A stretch of 64,000 nucleotides of DNA from Lyophyllum atratum (lineage: Eukaryota > Basidiomycota > Agaricomycetes > Agaricales > Lyophyllaceae), in NCBI GenBank assembly GCA_014905825.1, contig JACGCN010000001.1, positions 2,914,001-2,978,000 on the forward strand, written 5' to 3'. A program made the translations under genes and the position numbers. How positions within the stretch are numbered: position 1 is the first letter of the stretch; each line of letters starts with the position of its first letter. Below are positions 24,001 through 36,200 of the stretch, piece by piece. Below the pieces are notes generated by a model that did no database searches, was not told the origin of the DNA, and saw only the letters and a program-made list of their open reading frames with translations.

Positions 24001-24955
24001 AAGGCTAGAAGGAACCCACTGGGCGCAGCTTCACGATAACCAGCAAATAGCCCGGAGAAGACACGACCACCGTCTTCAGATCTTCTATCGGGAGCTCCGA
24101 CAAACTGATATATTCGAGAAGCAGTGGTAACGATGACCAATGTTTTCTTCGGGTCTGAGGGAGGGAAGAAATCGAATTTAATGCCTGTTATCGGGTGTCG
24201 TTCAGGTAATGAGAACACGGCTTGCAGGTATCGTTCTTGAGATTTAAAGAAGTCCTCTTCCGCATCAAGCACAGCTTCGTAGATGGTGCCATTTCTGGCA
24301 CCAATAAGGATTTCGCGTGTGGACATCGAATGCGACGCAGAAAGTAATGCTGCCTTGTTCCACGCGACGCTCTCAATCACCATTTTGAATCCCTTCAGCC
24401 GACGAGGCTCCTTCCAAGTCCGATAGAGGTACCAGTTCTCTCCCTGAACGGAGGTGATCAGAATGTGCCGCCCAGAGGGGTCCATGAAGAGTTTGTATAT
24501 GGACATCTCCGTCGGCTTCCTCGGTATCTTGATTTTGATAACCTGGTCTGAATGGGAAAGTTCTATGAGAACGATCACATTTGACGCCAGTCCCATGGCG
24601 AGCATGTCCGAGCATACGACAAATGATACGAGAGGGGCCGGGAAAACATATTGTACGCGTCCGAGGTCAAAGATTGGGGAATTTGCAGCGCCCGACTCGG
24701 CAATTCCAGCCTGTTAAACACAATTACTTCTAAGCCGTGTATACACAAGATGTACATACCGAATGTGCTTCGAGTTCCGCACGAGGATCGTCAGGTTCAT
24801 AGGGAGACGGCTCAAATCCTTCATAATGTAGTTCGGGCAATGCTAGACCACCTGCGGTAGCAGGTGCGGCAGGGCTATCCGAGTGTTCAACATCTAATTG
24901 CCAATTAGTCGAGGTTATTTCAAGGGTAAGCAGGCGACTCACAATCATCAAACAT
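21062..24955 (-). CDS. VPS18: Vacuolar sorting protein VPS18/Pep3 (HOPS and CORVET core)
   Basis: VPS18 is a shared core subunit of the HOPS and CORVET tethers, which drive fusion at endosomes and the vacuole. The first exon is only MFDD plus one base (24955); an intron with donor GTGAGTCG follows and the next exon gives VEHSDSPAAPATAGG and LPELHYEGFEPSPYEPDDP. The N-terminal beta-propeller region has GLASNVIVLIELSH and KLFMDPSGRHILI, the middle a clathrin-type helical repeat (SKYNELDDIV, VYELLQGHGRTDMYLYYA, VIEHWILEDEW). The end has FLENTDLLKIEDILPFFPDFVVIDDFKEEI, a coiled coil and a RING-like Cys/His cluster beginning CSVCSHLLL..FYVFPCRHSFHADCL and closing with CPLCESVV. The terminal DTTWAL matches the family. 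Intron borders checked in several places keep the frame open. The length is about 1,000 residues, as expected. Confidence 0.93.
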
Positions 24956-25151
24956 CGCAGTGCCCGAACAAGTGACGCGCGTGGCAAGGCGGGGAATGTG
25001 GTAGCTAATAACCACTGATCCAAACAAAGCCACATGGCGGACCGTCTGCTGCCGGCTCTTACTTCTCTTATCTTCATTGACTCGCGGGCTGATACTTAGT
25101 AGACTTCGACGATCTACACGACGATCTACAATCTGTGCTTAGCCAATCCTC

Positions 25152-26286
25152 ATGTCTCGTCCAATGCCTCGTTTGTTTGTCGTTCGCCACGGTAAATGAA
25201 ATGAGCTTTGCTCTGGGAAAGACTTACAGTCTACTACTCAGGCGAAACTGAATGGTCATTAAATGGGTCAGTTCTTCTGCTACTCGTTGGTTCTACGGGC
25301 TCCTAAAATTGTCTTACTCATAGGCGGCATGTATGTTTAATCTCGTCCCTAGAAAATTGCCATTCATATGCAATACTAGACTGGACGTACAGACATTCCA
25401 CTCACACCAAGAGGAGAAGAGCAGGTAAAAGAGAAGGCTCAAGTGCTCGTCGGCGATGGATGTAAGCGATCCCATCGTGTTCCCTGGACCCGGAAGCATC
25501 ATGACCATGCCTTTCTTAGTGGTTGTTGACCCCAAAAATCTCTGCACCGTCTTTGTTTCGCCTCGTCAGCGTGCCCACAAGACCTTCCACCTTTTGTTTG
25601 CACACGTTCCTGAAGTTCCTCATCATATATTGTCAGAGGAAGTCCGGGAGTGGGACTACGGTAAGGGGGCTACAGATGCTTTGATAAATCCTGCTCTGAC
25701 ACATAAGCCAGGGGACTATGAGGGTCTTCTGTCATCCGAAATCAAAAAGCAGAACCCCAATTGGAGCATTTGGAAGGATGGGTGAGCCTTTTCCTCAGCT
25801 TTTTCGATTACCGGCCCAACGTTCGACCCGTTAGATGCCCTGGTGGAGAATCCGCCGCAGAAATGGAAGCGCGCGTTGACAATGTGGTTAAGAAAGTGTG
25901 TCGCAATCCATTGAGTGACTTGTACAATCTTCGTTAAAACATTTTTTAGATTCGGGAATATCACAGGCAATACAAGGAAGGAGGTTTGAACACACGAGAC
26001 GTGATGATCGTCGCACATGGCCACTTCAATCGTGTCCTTATATCGCGCTGGATCAACTTCCCCATCGCCCTGGGTAATTGGTCCTCATCTAAGACAGTCG
26101 TTATGTTGCTCACTTGCCTGCAGGAACTCACTTTAACGTTGAACCCGGATCTGTAGGACCTTGTCGGAAGTAAAAAGAATATCGATGCTAACTAGTTTCT
26201 GGCAGGTGACAATCCTCGGGTATAACCACAACACACTGGATGAGCCCGCGCTCAACGCTTTGAATCTGTATGCAACAGTGCTGTAA
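25152..26286 (+). CDS. SHB17: Histidine-phosphatase family protein, SHB17 (sedoheptulose-bisphosphatase)-like
   Basis: SHB17 removes phosphate from sedoheptulose 1,7-bisphosphate and feeds carbon to ribose in the cytosol. The catalytic RHG motif is split by an intron: exon 1 ends in LFVVRH plus one base and exon 2 resumes GETEWSLNG. A 7-bp exon (25324-25330, GCGGCAT) supplies the RH of GRHTG. Later come TDIPLTPRGEEQV, FVSPRQRAHKTF, EWDYGDYEGLLSSEIKK, the subfamily signature PNWSIWKDGCPGGES and the second histidine site VAHGHFNRVL, ending ALNLYATVL. The WxxGDYEG and CPGGES motifs separate this subgroup from ordinary phosphoglycerate mutases. It has eight or nine small exons with all frames in order. 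Another phosphosugar substrate cannot be excluded. It is divergent from VPS18 with 196 bp between the starts. Confidence 0.82.
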
Positions 26287-26479
26287 GCGATAATAGAATA
26301 ATAGAAACAATGTTTTGTATGCGTACTAGCTTGTGATCATAGACCCTGAGTGCGGGCACGCTGCGACGCGTCGAGTGTTGTCTTGTTGTGATTGGCTGCA
26401 TCAATTCACAATTTCGCGGTCTGCTCCATTGACGCCTGATTGACCCAGCACCTCTCGGCCTCATACTTTCTTTGAAACC

Positions 26480-29400
26480 ATGTCTGAGGTTGAACCACAG
26501 ATCGCTGCACCGACGCTGGACGAGGCTGCGGATCACGACGTCGCTCTGGAGTCTGCTGAGGAGTCCGCTGACACGTCGCGCAGTGTGGTCTCTTCTCATG
26601 ACGAACACGAGGCTGACGATCCAGACGAGGCTGAACAGCCAGCTGATGTCATCTCCAATGCGGACAGTTTGCCAGGGGATAATGCAGTGCCCGAAACCGT
26701 AGACGGCACGTTATCTTCGGCTGGCGAACAGGCGGAGACACCCAAAATCTTGGACACTACAGCTGCCCCTGCTGAAACAGAGGTCGATACCAAACCGGAC
26801 GCCAGCAAGCCAGCCTCAACGAAAACCAAACCTCCCATGTCCGTCAAACCTGCAACTGTCAAGTCGAATGGAGGCCCTCCTACGCCTCTCGTGAAGAGGG
26901 TATGTGTTCAACATGTTCCGTCCATTGTTCTCGTTATATATCGATATGCCATTATTACTTCCAGATCATCAATTCTGGAACATTTGGTGCTGGTTCTGTT
27001 GGCAAGGCACCATCTACGAAGGCTGCAGCCTCAGTTAATTCGGCCACGACTAAACCTCCCGCCGCACCTCCTCTTAAGAAATCGACGAGTTCGTCCGCGC
27101 CAGCCCCTTCGAAGACACCAATGGCTTCAGTCTCGTACACCCCCTAGTCCTGCAGGTCCCCCAACTCGAAGACAATCCATTGTTCCTGCTGAAGCCGACT
27201 GCACCTTCCATATCCAAACCCTCATTATCCGCTTCCGCTAACGCCAAACCCGCTACCTCAGCTGGTTCGAAAGCCGCACCCACAGCTAGCGTCAAACCCG
27301 CTACCTCCGCCCGTCCGTCCGCCGTCGTTTCTCCGACTGGTTCTGCTGCGTCCGCTTCCTCTCGCCCTAGGGCATCTGTCTCGGAGGGCGTGAAACGTGC
27401 ACCCCTGGCTGCTCGCCAAAGTGTGCCGGCAGGTACAAAGCCACCTCTGGCTGCCTCCACTAAACCTCCTGTATCCCGTTCATCTACTGTCGCCACTTCC
27501 GCCACGAAACCACCTCGTGGGACAAATTCCATATCATCTATCCGGGAGGTGAAAGAAGATGGAAAGGCTTTGGAAGATTTGCAAACTCAAGTACGCAACA
27601 TGAATTGCGATTGCCTCGCATCTGCTAATATAAATGTTCAAAGCTCAAAGCGGCAGCTGATTCACTGAGTTCCAAGACTGAAAATGTGGCTCAGTTGGAA
27701 AGTCGTGTCAGCGAGCTTACTAGTTCCATCGAGACTGCTCTTGCCGATCTCTCTGCGAAGACATCCTTGACCGAACAATTAGGACAAGATAAGCTTTCAC
27801 TGGAAAAGCAGCTTTTGGAAGCAAAGGACTCTCTGGCAAAACTGGAGTCTAGACCGGATCACGATGAATCTACGCTAGTGGCGATACAACAGGAAGTGAG
27901 TACCAAATACTAGATATGTACTTATCACCTCCACTCATGAACCTGCATAGCTCGAGGTAGCCAAAGCTGCATCAGCCTCACAGAACGAACTTGTAGGAAG
28001 TCTTCGTGCCCAGGTGCAGACCCTAGAAACCCAAGTTAGTTCCTCGAAAGAAACACTGGAGATTATGCAAAATTCCAGCTCTTCGGAAGCTGAAAGAGTG
28101 GCCATCGAGCATGAAGCGCTTCTGAAGGCACATGCTGATCTCAGGCCATTGCAGCGGAAACCGAAGCTTTGAAAGCTGCTCACGCGACGGCTATGCACGA
28201 ATTGGAGGCCAAGCTCAAAGACTTGGAGGCAAAGGCCACACTGGTCGATGATTTGAGTGCGCGAGTGGCTAGGCTGAAGGAAGAGAAAGAAGAGAATTCT
28301 GGAAAGCTTTCGGAGCTTGAGGTCGAGATATTGGAGTTGAAGGAAAGCCAGGAAGCCGCTGAAGATGAGCGCGAGCGCTCATTGGCGAGAGTCAAGGCGC
28401 TGGAAGAAGAGGTACTCAAGGCTACAGCTGCTACGGAGCAAGCCCGCGAAGACGCTCAGGCGAAGGAGAGAGAGGTCGCTGTGCAGGTGGAAGAACTCCA
28501 AAAAAACCATGCCGCAGCTCTCAAGGCAGCCGCCGAGGAACAGGAGAAATTGAGTACCTCTGTGGAGACTCTCGAGGCAGAGTTGGCTGCTGCTCTGGCC
28601 AGCCACGATCAAGCGAAAGCTGACGCTTTGGCATCTCTGGAGGCTCATGCTAGAGAGCTTGAGGAAGCTGAGCGAGCTCATGTGGGCAAACAAGGAGAGC
28701 TTGAGGAACAAATTAAACGAATCACAACGGAGCTCGAGGTTGTTACTTTTCTTGACATTTAAACATTCAGTACTAATTTGAACCTCCAGAACCAAGAAGC
28801 GTACTACAACTCGAAGGTTGATACGGTCAAAGATGAACACAGTCAACTGCTCCAAGAAGCATTCGAACGCGCGAAGGTACATTCCGAACTTCTTTGCATG
28901 TGGTCTGCGCTCACCACGTACCCCAGAATGAAGCTGGGGAAGAGCATACCCAAGAACTACAGACTCTTCGTGCTGGTTCCACATCTTCGATCGAGCAGAT
29001 CCAGGCTGCCAATCAGGCAGCTCTCGACGAATTCAAAGCGGAACATGCGAGTTTGCTGGATTCCGAAGTCAACCGTCTCGGCAAGTCGATCACGAATCTG
29101 AAGCTCGATCTTAAAGCCACTCAGGATGACCTCGCCAAAGCCAAGGCAGCGCTTGAATCTGCTCGTGTGGAGGTGGCAACCCTTACTGAGCAGCGTGACA
29201 ACGCTCGCGCCTCGGCCGCCTCGGCTCCCGACTCTTCCGCACATGCTGAAGAAGTCGCCCGACTAAGCAAGGACCTCTCCAACACCAAGGACGATCTCGC
29301 TGCTGTTACGGAAATGTTCAACCTCACCAAAGTTTCTCTTGAGGAAATGTCCAACAACCAGTCGAAAGACTTGGAGGAGGCAGCTAAGGCTCGTGCCGAA

Positions 29401-29997
29401 GAGGTCACCAAGCTCCGCGCTGCTCATGATGAAAAGATTGCCGTCCTCGCAGCCCAGAAATCGGAGCTTTCGATGAAGGTCTCTGATCTGGAAGGAGAGC
29501 TCGCGACGCTGAAAGCCACCGTCGCTTCGGAACAGACTTCTCCCAAGAGTAATGGAAATGGTGCAGCCCCACTTGCATCTCCAGGTGTGACAAAGGAGGA
29601 ACTGCAGAGAATGCACGAAGCGCATAATCTGAAGATCTATGACCTTGAGGCTGGGCACGAGAAAACCATCAAGGCTCTGAGAGAAGAGCTCGAAGCATCT
29701 CAAAGCAAGGCTGCGGAACTCAATGCAGAAGTGCAGCGCAAGGCGATGGAAATTCAATACCTAGAGCAGGATCAAGAAGAGAGTCAGGAGCAGATCACTC
29801 GGTATGTTAGATTCTTTGGTTTCAAAAGTTTCGTCAGTGGCTGGCTGCATCCTTGCTTTTATTTACATCTTATGACTCGGGCATGGAAACTTAATTTATT
29901 GACCACCGCTTCTTCTCCGCCGTCTGGCAATAGGTTAAAGGAAGACCTAGACACCGTCACGGAACACCGCAGTAAAGAGCAGACCGCTGCTGCATGA
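26480..29997 (+). CDS. Long coiled-coil protein with disordered Ala/Pro/Ser-rich N-terminal third
   Basis: Not identified by name. The start at 26480 opens an acidic segment (MSEVEPQIAAPTLDE), then an Ala/Pro/Ser/Lys-rich region up to about 27540, with IINSGTFGAGSVGKAP after the first intron. From about 27540 to the end the protein is almost continuous heptad-type helix rich in Glu, Ala, Leu and Lys, with introns at about 27591-27643, 27897-27950, 28738-28789 and 29802-29934. It ends in QITRLKEDLDTVTEHRSKEQTAAA. One frame change is needed near 27145-27180 and another at about 28140, where one missing base separates LKAHADL from QAIAAETEALK. The architecture resembles scaffold or microtubule-linker proteins, but coiled coils match each other without shared function. 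It lacks a visible CAP-Gly or motor domain. Confidence 0.75.
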
Positions 29998-30477
29998 CAG
30001 GCACGATCATGATACCCTCCTCGGAAATGGATCTTCCACACGACATACTCCACGACGCGCCTATTCCTCGCCATCGGTCATTTCCACCAAGTGTAGTTTA
30101 ACAGGCGGCGCTGTGCATGTTACACATCTCCGTCGGCACTCGATTGATACTTAATCTACTTAGTGCCACACCATTTCACCCTTCACATACCCCGTCTAAT
30201 AAAACTTTCCATGCAATTGGCAGTGTCGTGTATAGACACTTAAGTACATGGCTGGACCACAGTCGAGCAGTTTATAAGTGGCACGACCTGAGGCTGTCGG
30301 GTGATATGAGCCGAAGTAAATTGACTATTTTGGCCAAGGGCGGCTAAAGCCGATCGCTACGGAGCGTCCCCAAAGAATAGCAGTTGAAAACCGACTCGGT
30401 CCCACCCGTTTTCAACCTCTTCCTTTTACCCTCTCCTCCCCCCACCACCACCACCTCTCTCCCTCCCGGTCACCGTC
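29998..30477 (+). promoter_or_regulatory. Upstream region of YHM2 with TATA-like word and pyrimidine tract
   Basis: 480 bp with no supported gene. A TATAAG word at 30273-30278 is followed, from about 30405 to 30477, by a strong C/T-rich tract that runs to the ATG. Such tracts are typical of highly expressed fungal genes, and a mitochondrial carrier of central metabolism would fit. The first part presumably holds the 3' end of the coiled-coil gene. Confidence 0.5.
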
Positions 30478-32006
30478 ATGGCAATTCAAAAGGAGCCAGG
30501 TCAGAAGGGCGTCAACTGGTCCAACATTGCAGTTGGTACGCATCCAATTTTCTTCCCTTACGAAAAACTGACGTGAACCATACGTATTAGGTGGCATCAT
30601 GAACATGGTATGCAGTTTTTGCTTCTCCTGTGGGTTGACGAGTTTACAGACCCCTCAATTGTCGTAAATTACTCTTATAGTTTGTACGTGTGCTCCCGTC
30701 ACACCACTTTGCCTTCCTAACCCTTTCCTCGCTTTTCAGGAGGCAAGTTTGCTCCTTGACCGTCTAGAAACATGTTGTCATTTACATTCAGGTCACTACG
30801 CTTGGTCAACCATTAGAGGTTTTGAAGACCCAAATGGCCGCCAATCGATCGCAATCCATGTGGCAGGCCTGCAAGACGGTCTGGTCTCGTGGCGGTTTGG
30901 CTGGATACTACCAGGGACTCATTCCATGGGTGGGCTCATTTTTTGTCGCTTCTTGCTCTTGCAAATTCTGATAACGGAAGTTAGGCGTGGATCGAGGCCT
31001 CCACTAAGGGTGCTGTGCTGGTTTTTACAGCCTCGGAGGTTGAAACCGCGTCACTGGGTGCTGGCATCAACCCTGCGTTCGCTGGTTTGTTAGGTGGTAT
31101 GGCAGGCGGTGTTGCACAGGCCTACGCTACTATGGGTGAGTTTTACCCCCTCGTATTTTTGTATGATGAATGCGTATTCTCGCTTTCGAATATCTGGCTA
31201 GTGCACTGCACGGTGACGCCTAAATTCAACCATCTTTCGGGTCTGACACTTTATTTTGACAACTTCTCTTCACCCTTAATTGTTTTGGCTGATTGCTCTG
31301 CCTATTTATCAGGCTTCACGACTTGCATGAAAACGGTAGAGATTACGCGTCACAAGACTGCCGCCACTGGAGCTAAACCGCCGTCAACTTGGGCTGTGTT
31401 CGCTGATATCTATCGTCGTGAAGGTCTGGCAGGAGTCAACAAGGCGTAAACGCAGGTCGCTGTTCGTCAATGCACCAACTGGGGATCACGGTACGCTATC
31501 TCCTTCTACTGATACAGTGCAGCTCTGACATGGTTGCTTAGTATGGGTTTCGCTCGCCTGGCTGAGTCCTCGATCAGGAAGATCAAAGGCAAAAGCGAGA
31601 CTGAAAGTTTGGGAGCAATTGATAAAATCACGGCCGCTACGATCGGTGGTGCGCTGGCGACCTGGAACCAACCTATTGAAGTTGTCCGTGTTGAGGTACG
31701 TCCTTCTTTTCGTAATGTCTCCGCTCTTTGTACAACAACTCTCAATAGATGCAGTCAATGGCAAAAGGCGCCGCTAATGCCAACCGGCCCGCGAAGCTCA
31801 CGATCATGAACACGCTAGTCCTACATTTACAAGGAGAATGGCATCAAAGGCCTTTATCGCGGTGTTACCCCTCGTATTGGTCTTGGTATTTGGCAAACCA
31901 TCTGCATGGTGTCCTTTGCCGACTATGTCAAAATCTGGTACGTCGATAGATGGTTGTTCCTAGCCATGAAATTGACTCTCTCTGTAGGGTAAAGGGCCGA
32001 CAATAG
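30478..32006 (+). CDS. YHM2: Mitochondrial citrate/oxoglutarate carrier YHM2
   Basis: YHM2 exchanges citrate for 2-oxoglutarate across the inner membrane and helps supply cytosolic NADPH. The protein reads [131 protein letters not shown] and [17 protein letters not shown], ending YVKIWVKGRQ. This non-canonical carrier signature set is specific to YHM2. Residues F and E of MNMFEV are each encoded by a 3-bp exon (30681-30683 and 30740-30742), the second followed by a GC..AG intron. A TAA at 31447-31449 arises from a missing G at 31443-31444 and is corrected by an extra G at 31454-31455; a further extra base sits at about 31818. Confidence 0.93.
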
Positions 32007-32232
32007 ATTTTGGAATAACTTCATAGGAATCGATACACACCTTAATCAATATACCTCTATAGAATACTTTACTGCTGTCTTGTTACTACCTGTGATCATG
32101 AGTGGATGCAATTGTGCCTGAGTCGGAAGGTCGGCAATTGACAAGGCCGAAGCGCCATGTTTAATAGTCGAACTCAATGTCATCAACCCCAGTCTCTGCC
32201 ACTCTAGCAACGCTTCTCGTGAATAGTACACC

Positions 32233-33166
32233 ATGAGCGCCGTACCAGCAACGAGCGGAACCCATCCACTCCTTCTGAGGTATATTGGAGCAGCTTGCGT
32301 CCCACCCTCTTCGAACGAAGGCAATCACAACAGGTAATGTCATCATCACGTCGTTGCACACATCACTATACTAAGGTGCTTTCCAGCAACCTTCTGCTTC
32401 CTGCAAGAAGTGCTCGGCAGCACCATTGCAGGTGTACCAGCCCAGAGGCCAGCGAAAGATGCACCAAGCATCCTGCACATTCTAGCAGCTCTTAATATCG
32501 ACCTCAAGGCACTCAAGATGGCAGTTTATGGGTTCCTCGTGTCTGCCCCCATGGGTCATTACCTGACTGGTGCCCTTCAAAAAGCATTCGCTGGTAAGAC
32601 AGGGACTGGCGCGAAGATTGGACAAATTCTAGCCAATAGCTTGCTCATCTCACCCATCACCGCCACCGGTATGTTGAAGTCGCGCCATTATCGTATTATT
32701 CATCTTATGCCATGTAGTGTTCCTCGCATCTATGGCGGTGATCAATGGCGCCAAGACTGCTGATGAGATCATTAAGACTGTGAAAGCAGGTTTCTTTTCT
32801 GTTCTCCGGGTAAGCATTCTCCACCATCAGAAGGCGTCGCTTTGCTCAACAACTTGAACTAGGTTTCGTGGGTGGTCTCCCCATTAAGTTTAGGCTATTG
32901 CGCAGAAGTTCATTCCCTTATATGTGAGTTTGTAGATAATGCTATCCCGCAGCTATCTCACCTTTCTACTCAGCTGTGGGTCCCATTCTTCAGCTCGGTC
33001 CAGTTTGTCCTAGGGGTAAGTTGGCTACGCAATCATTTCGAAAGCCCTGCTCATGAGCCATTGACAGACATTCTTCAACGTACAAGTCAAACGACTGCGT
33101 ATTGCTGCCGCCAATAAGGCTGAACGAGAGAGAAAGGAAAAAGAAAGAGACCCCAGCAAGGACTAG
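32233..33166 (+). CDS. Mpv17/PMP22-family membrane protein
   Basis: Members of this four-helix family sit in peroxisomal or mitochondrial inner membranes and form small-solute channels. The start at 32233 gives MSAVPATSGTHPLLLRYI; after a one-base frame change at about 32291-32294 it continues LASHPLRTKAITTG, then ATFCFLQEVLGSTIAGVP, LKALKMAVYGFLVSAPMGHYL, TGTGAKIGQILANSLLISPI, SMAVINGAKTADEIIKTVKAGFF, VSWVVSPLSL and LWVPFFSSVQFVLGTFFNVQVKRLR. The conserved WVPFF and the PMGHYL region are family hallmarks. A second extra base occurs at about 32893. A lysine/glutamate-rich tail ends RDPSKD at 33166. The FLQEVLGS form resembles the peroxisomal Pxmp2-type group of fungi, but the organelle is inferred. 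Confidence 0.87.
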
Positions 33167-33211
33167 GTGAACTCTGGCGAGTTCGTCGTGTATTTCATGG
33201 ATACCAATAAT

Positions 33212-36200
33212 TTAAGAGGATCGGATGTCACACACAACTAACGAGGACCTGTCTTCTGTTGACGGTCCTCGCTTATACCGATGCCGCACACGTTTGTCTC
33301 CTTCAGTCGTCGACGACGAAGTCTCTAGGACCTCAGTTTCGAGGCTCCATCCACTAAGGCCGTACGTTCCTGGACGCGTAATCCAAAGGTCAGGCTGAAT
33401 CGTGGTCGTTTGTAAAGGATCAAGCGTCCCACGAAACGTTAGCCGACCTGTGTAAGGTGGAGGCAGAAGATTTCTAAGTGCAACGATCCGTCAGTGTTAG
33501 AGATCCATTTGAAGGTATTATTAACTCACGTAGCGGGAGGATATGTCGCAGTATTTGAATTAAGTCGAAGAACGTATCGTGCTTTATGCGACGAAGAATA
33601 ATTGCGAATGGTCAATGTGACCGGCGTGCGACAAGGTCTGGGAGGTAACAAACGTCGATATAATATTTCTTGGGGAGGAAAACTGAATACACGAACCCAT
33701 GGCTGAAGTCGTGATACACGGTTTCAGGTTCTTGGAGCAGCAACACCATTGGGTTCATCTCGGCGTTCCATTCGCTACCACGGATAGCATCCAGAATTTC
33801 CACCTTTTCCCGCTGAGTTTCGGCGTACATGCTACGTTTTACCTTAGCACCTTCTGCTTCTTTAATAATGGAGCCAAGGGCCGCGCTACCAGCTCCAAGA
33901 ACGAGACCCGGCACAGTGATATACCCAGCGCGCCGGGATGCAGGAATCTCCCAAAAAACAATAAAATCGACAGCAGCTGGGTTGTATAGCGGGAAGATAT
34001 ATGGATGCGACTGTTTCGGGATGTGGGGATGTGACTGGGCCAAAGCACGACTGGTTGTTGAAATTCTGCCAGAATGCAGTAAATCTAGAATGCTTGGCCG
34101 AGCGATCGATTGTGTAGCCTGCAATATGGACAGTAATGTCAGCTCAGATGATGGCTTTTTAAAAATAAGACGGGAGGACAGACCTCGGACATATGGCTGC
34201 AAAGAAGATCAATTGGTGGAGGGTCAGAAACTGTCTACGGTTCGTCCGTTGAGAACATCTCTCAATTTCTTCGAGACGAAATCGAGGGTTTCCTGTGACC
34301 CGGAGCCTGCGTCCCACCGACTTGCGCCAAAGAGTAAATGGGAAGATTGAGAAGGTGGTAATAACCCGCTACATAAACGTTAGCATGTTTACAGGGAGGT
34401 GAGGCTGAGGCAACGTACAGCTTATGCTCTGCTATAGGCCTGCATTTCCAAGTGGGGCTCACACTGGTAACCTGCGTGAGGTGGACATCGGAGAACGCGG
34501 AATACGTGGAAAGTTCTAGCTGAATAAGGAACAGATAGTCCAGAGATTGACCAGGCCGGGCAATCACTGAAGTTTCCAACAGGTTATGAACCTCGTAGTA
34601 TCGACTAACCCGGGTAGTGCGAAATTGATCAGATTCATCCTTGAACGACTGTGAGTGAGAAAGGAAAGATGAGTCAAGGAGAGAACTCACCTCTCGGTAA
34701 ACAAAGAGAAGGTGGAGTTCTTGATCTCCGGCGGACTCTGTATGAAGTTGAACAGGAAGCTCGAGACTATCACCAGGATTGAACGTCCCAGAATCTGGAA
34801 GTAAGATACGACGAGGCTTCCCAGGAGCCAGCGAATTGTGTGATTTTATGACTTCTGTGGGTTCCGAAGCACCTGGGGTATTTGAGCCAAGCGCTAACAA
34901 CAAAAGTCAAAGGCCGACTTACTGGTATCATCAAATTCCTCATCCAAACCAAACCAAATTTCATCCTCTAGTCCAGATACCATCCACGCCTCTTTAATGG
35001 GTCTTGATCCCGCGTTGGAGAACCAAAGCTTCAGCCCCTTCCGCTCACCCTGAGCGAGAACTAGGCGCTCGTCATCGACGAAGTCCACAATAAGTCTGTG
35101 GTTCACGTCCTCGACCTCTACTTTGATATTAGTGTGTGGGGCGTAAGTCGGTTCTTGTCGTTGAGCAGGTGTGTCGTGGAGTCGACGACCTCGGCAGGCA
35201 AGGGACTCGTTGGATGGTAAAAGGGAGAGAAAGTCGTATGTCGCATGTGTGATAATTAGAGAAGCCGCACGCGTGCTTTTAATGCATATCGGCACCTGGC
35301 AAAAGTCAGCTGGAAATTCATGGTCCTAGTAGTGACTCCGCTCACTGTCCGCAACTCCTTTGCCCCAAGCACGACATCGCTGACCGTCTCTACCTCCAGA
35401 AACGTGGCGGAGGATGAAGGTTCTTTCACCGGAGACTCCTGAACAATAATCGTCAAATTCGACAAATTGATTTCTGCGTCGAGAGGATTCTGGAGAACCA
35501 CGGTCAACCCAGAATATCTCTGCAATACAGCACTTGGTCAGGAACAAATGTCTCTATGTCAAAAAAAGGTTTCACCATTAACGGATGCCTTCCCGTTGGT
35601 TGAGAGCCCTTCGTTGCTGCCCCGAGATTTGGAAAATGACTTCCACTGCTCCTCCCGTGCCGCCCACAGACTGCCTGATCCCGTTTGTATATCACCAGGG
35701 AGCCTGACTCGTGTTTGTCGTTCAAGGCAGAATGTAAAAGGCAATTTCAAATCCGTCAGCTGGGCAGATCCAGTCGTCGTCGCCTTAAAATGCTATATAG
35801 ACATATGAGGTAGGCAGAAGGCAGAGCAGAAAATCAACTTACGGAATACGCCACGCGAAAGTCGTCAAGAAACACCTTGTCAGTACCAGGAAGTTTAGTC
35901 CCTTCACTGACAGCCCCGTTCGATGAAGGGAGAGGCACAGGGGGCGAAGGAAGCGCAGATGATCCCCTTAGTAGTCCAAGGAAAAAGCGCACAGCTCCTG
36001 CCACATCACCTGTAGTGTACAACAACCGACCTGAATGCATGTCAGACGGAAGATTCAAGTACACCAAGTCATTCATACCTAGCGGGTGTTCGATGCCTGA
36101 CATGATTGCATCGATACCATGCACCTCCAGCGGTGATTGTCCTTCGGACTCCCAGAATGACGGTGAAAGGAACTTTCTGAGGCCGTTCATTGTACAATTC

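Noticed and set aside
28379..28984. Long minus-strand open frame opposite the coiled-coil gene
   Set aside because: It is a shadow of the Glu/Leu-rich plus-strand codons; residue makeup is Leu/Phe/His-rich with no family match, and the plus strand has clear splice sites and heptads.
31447..31449. In-frame TAA in YHM2 as evidence of a pseudogene
   Set aside because: Two opposite one-base changes eight bases apart restore the exact conserved sequence on both sides and all other exons are intact.
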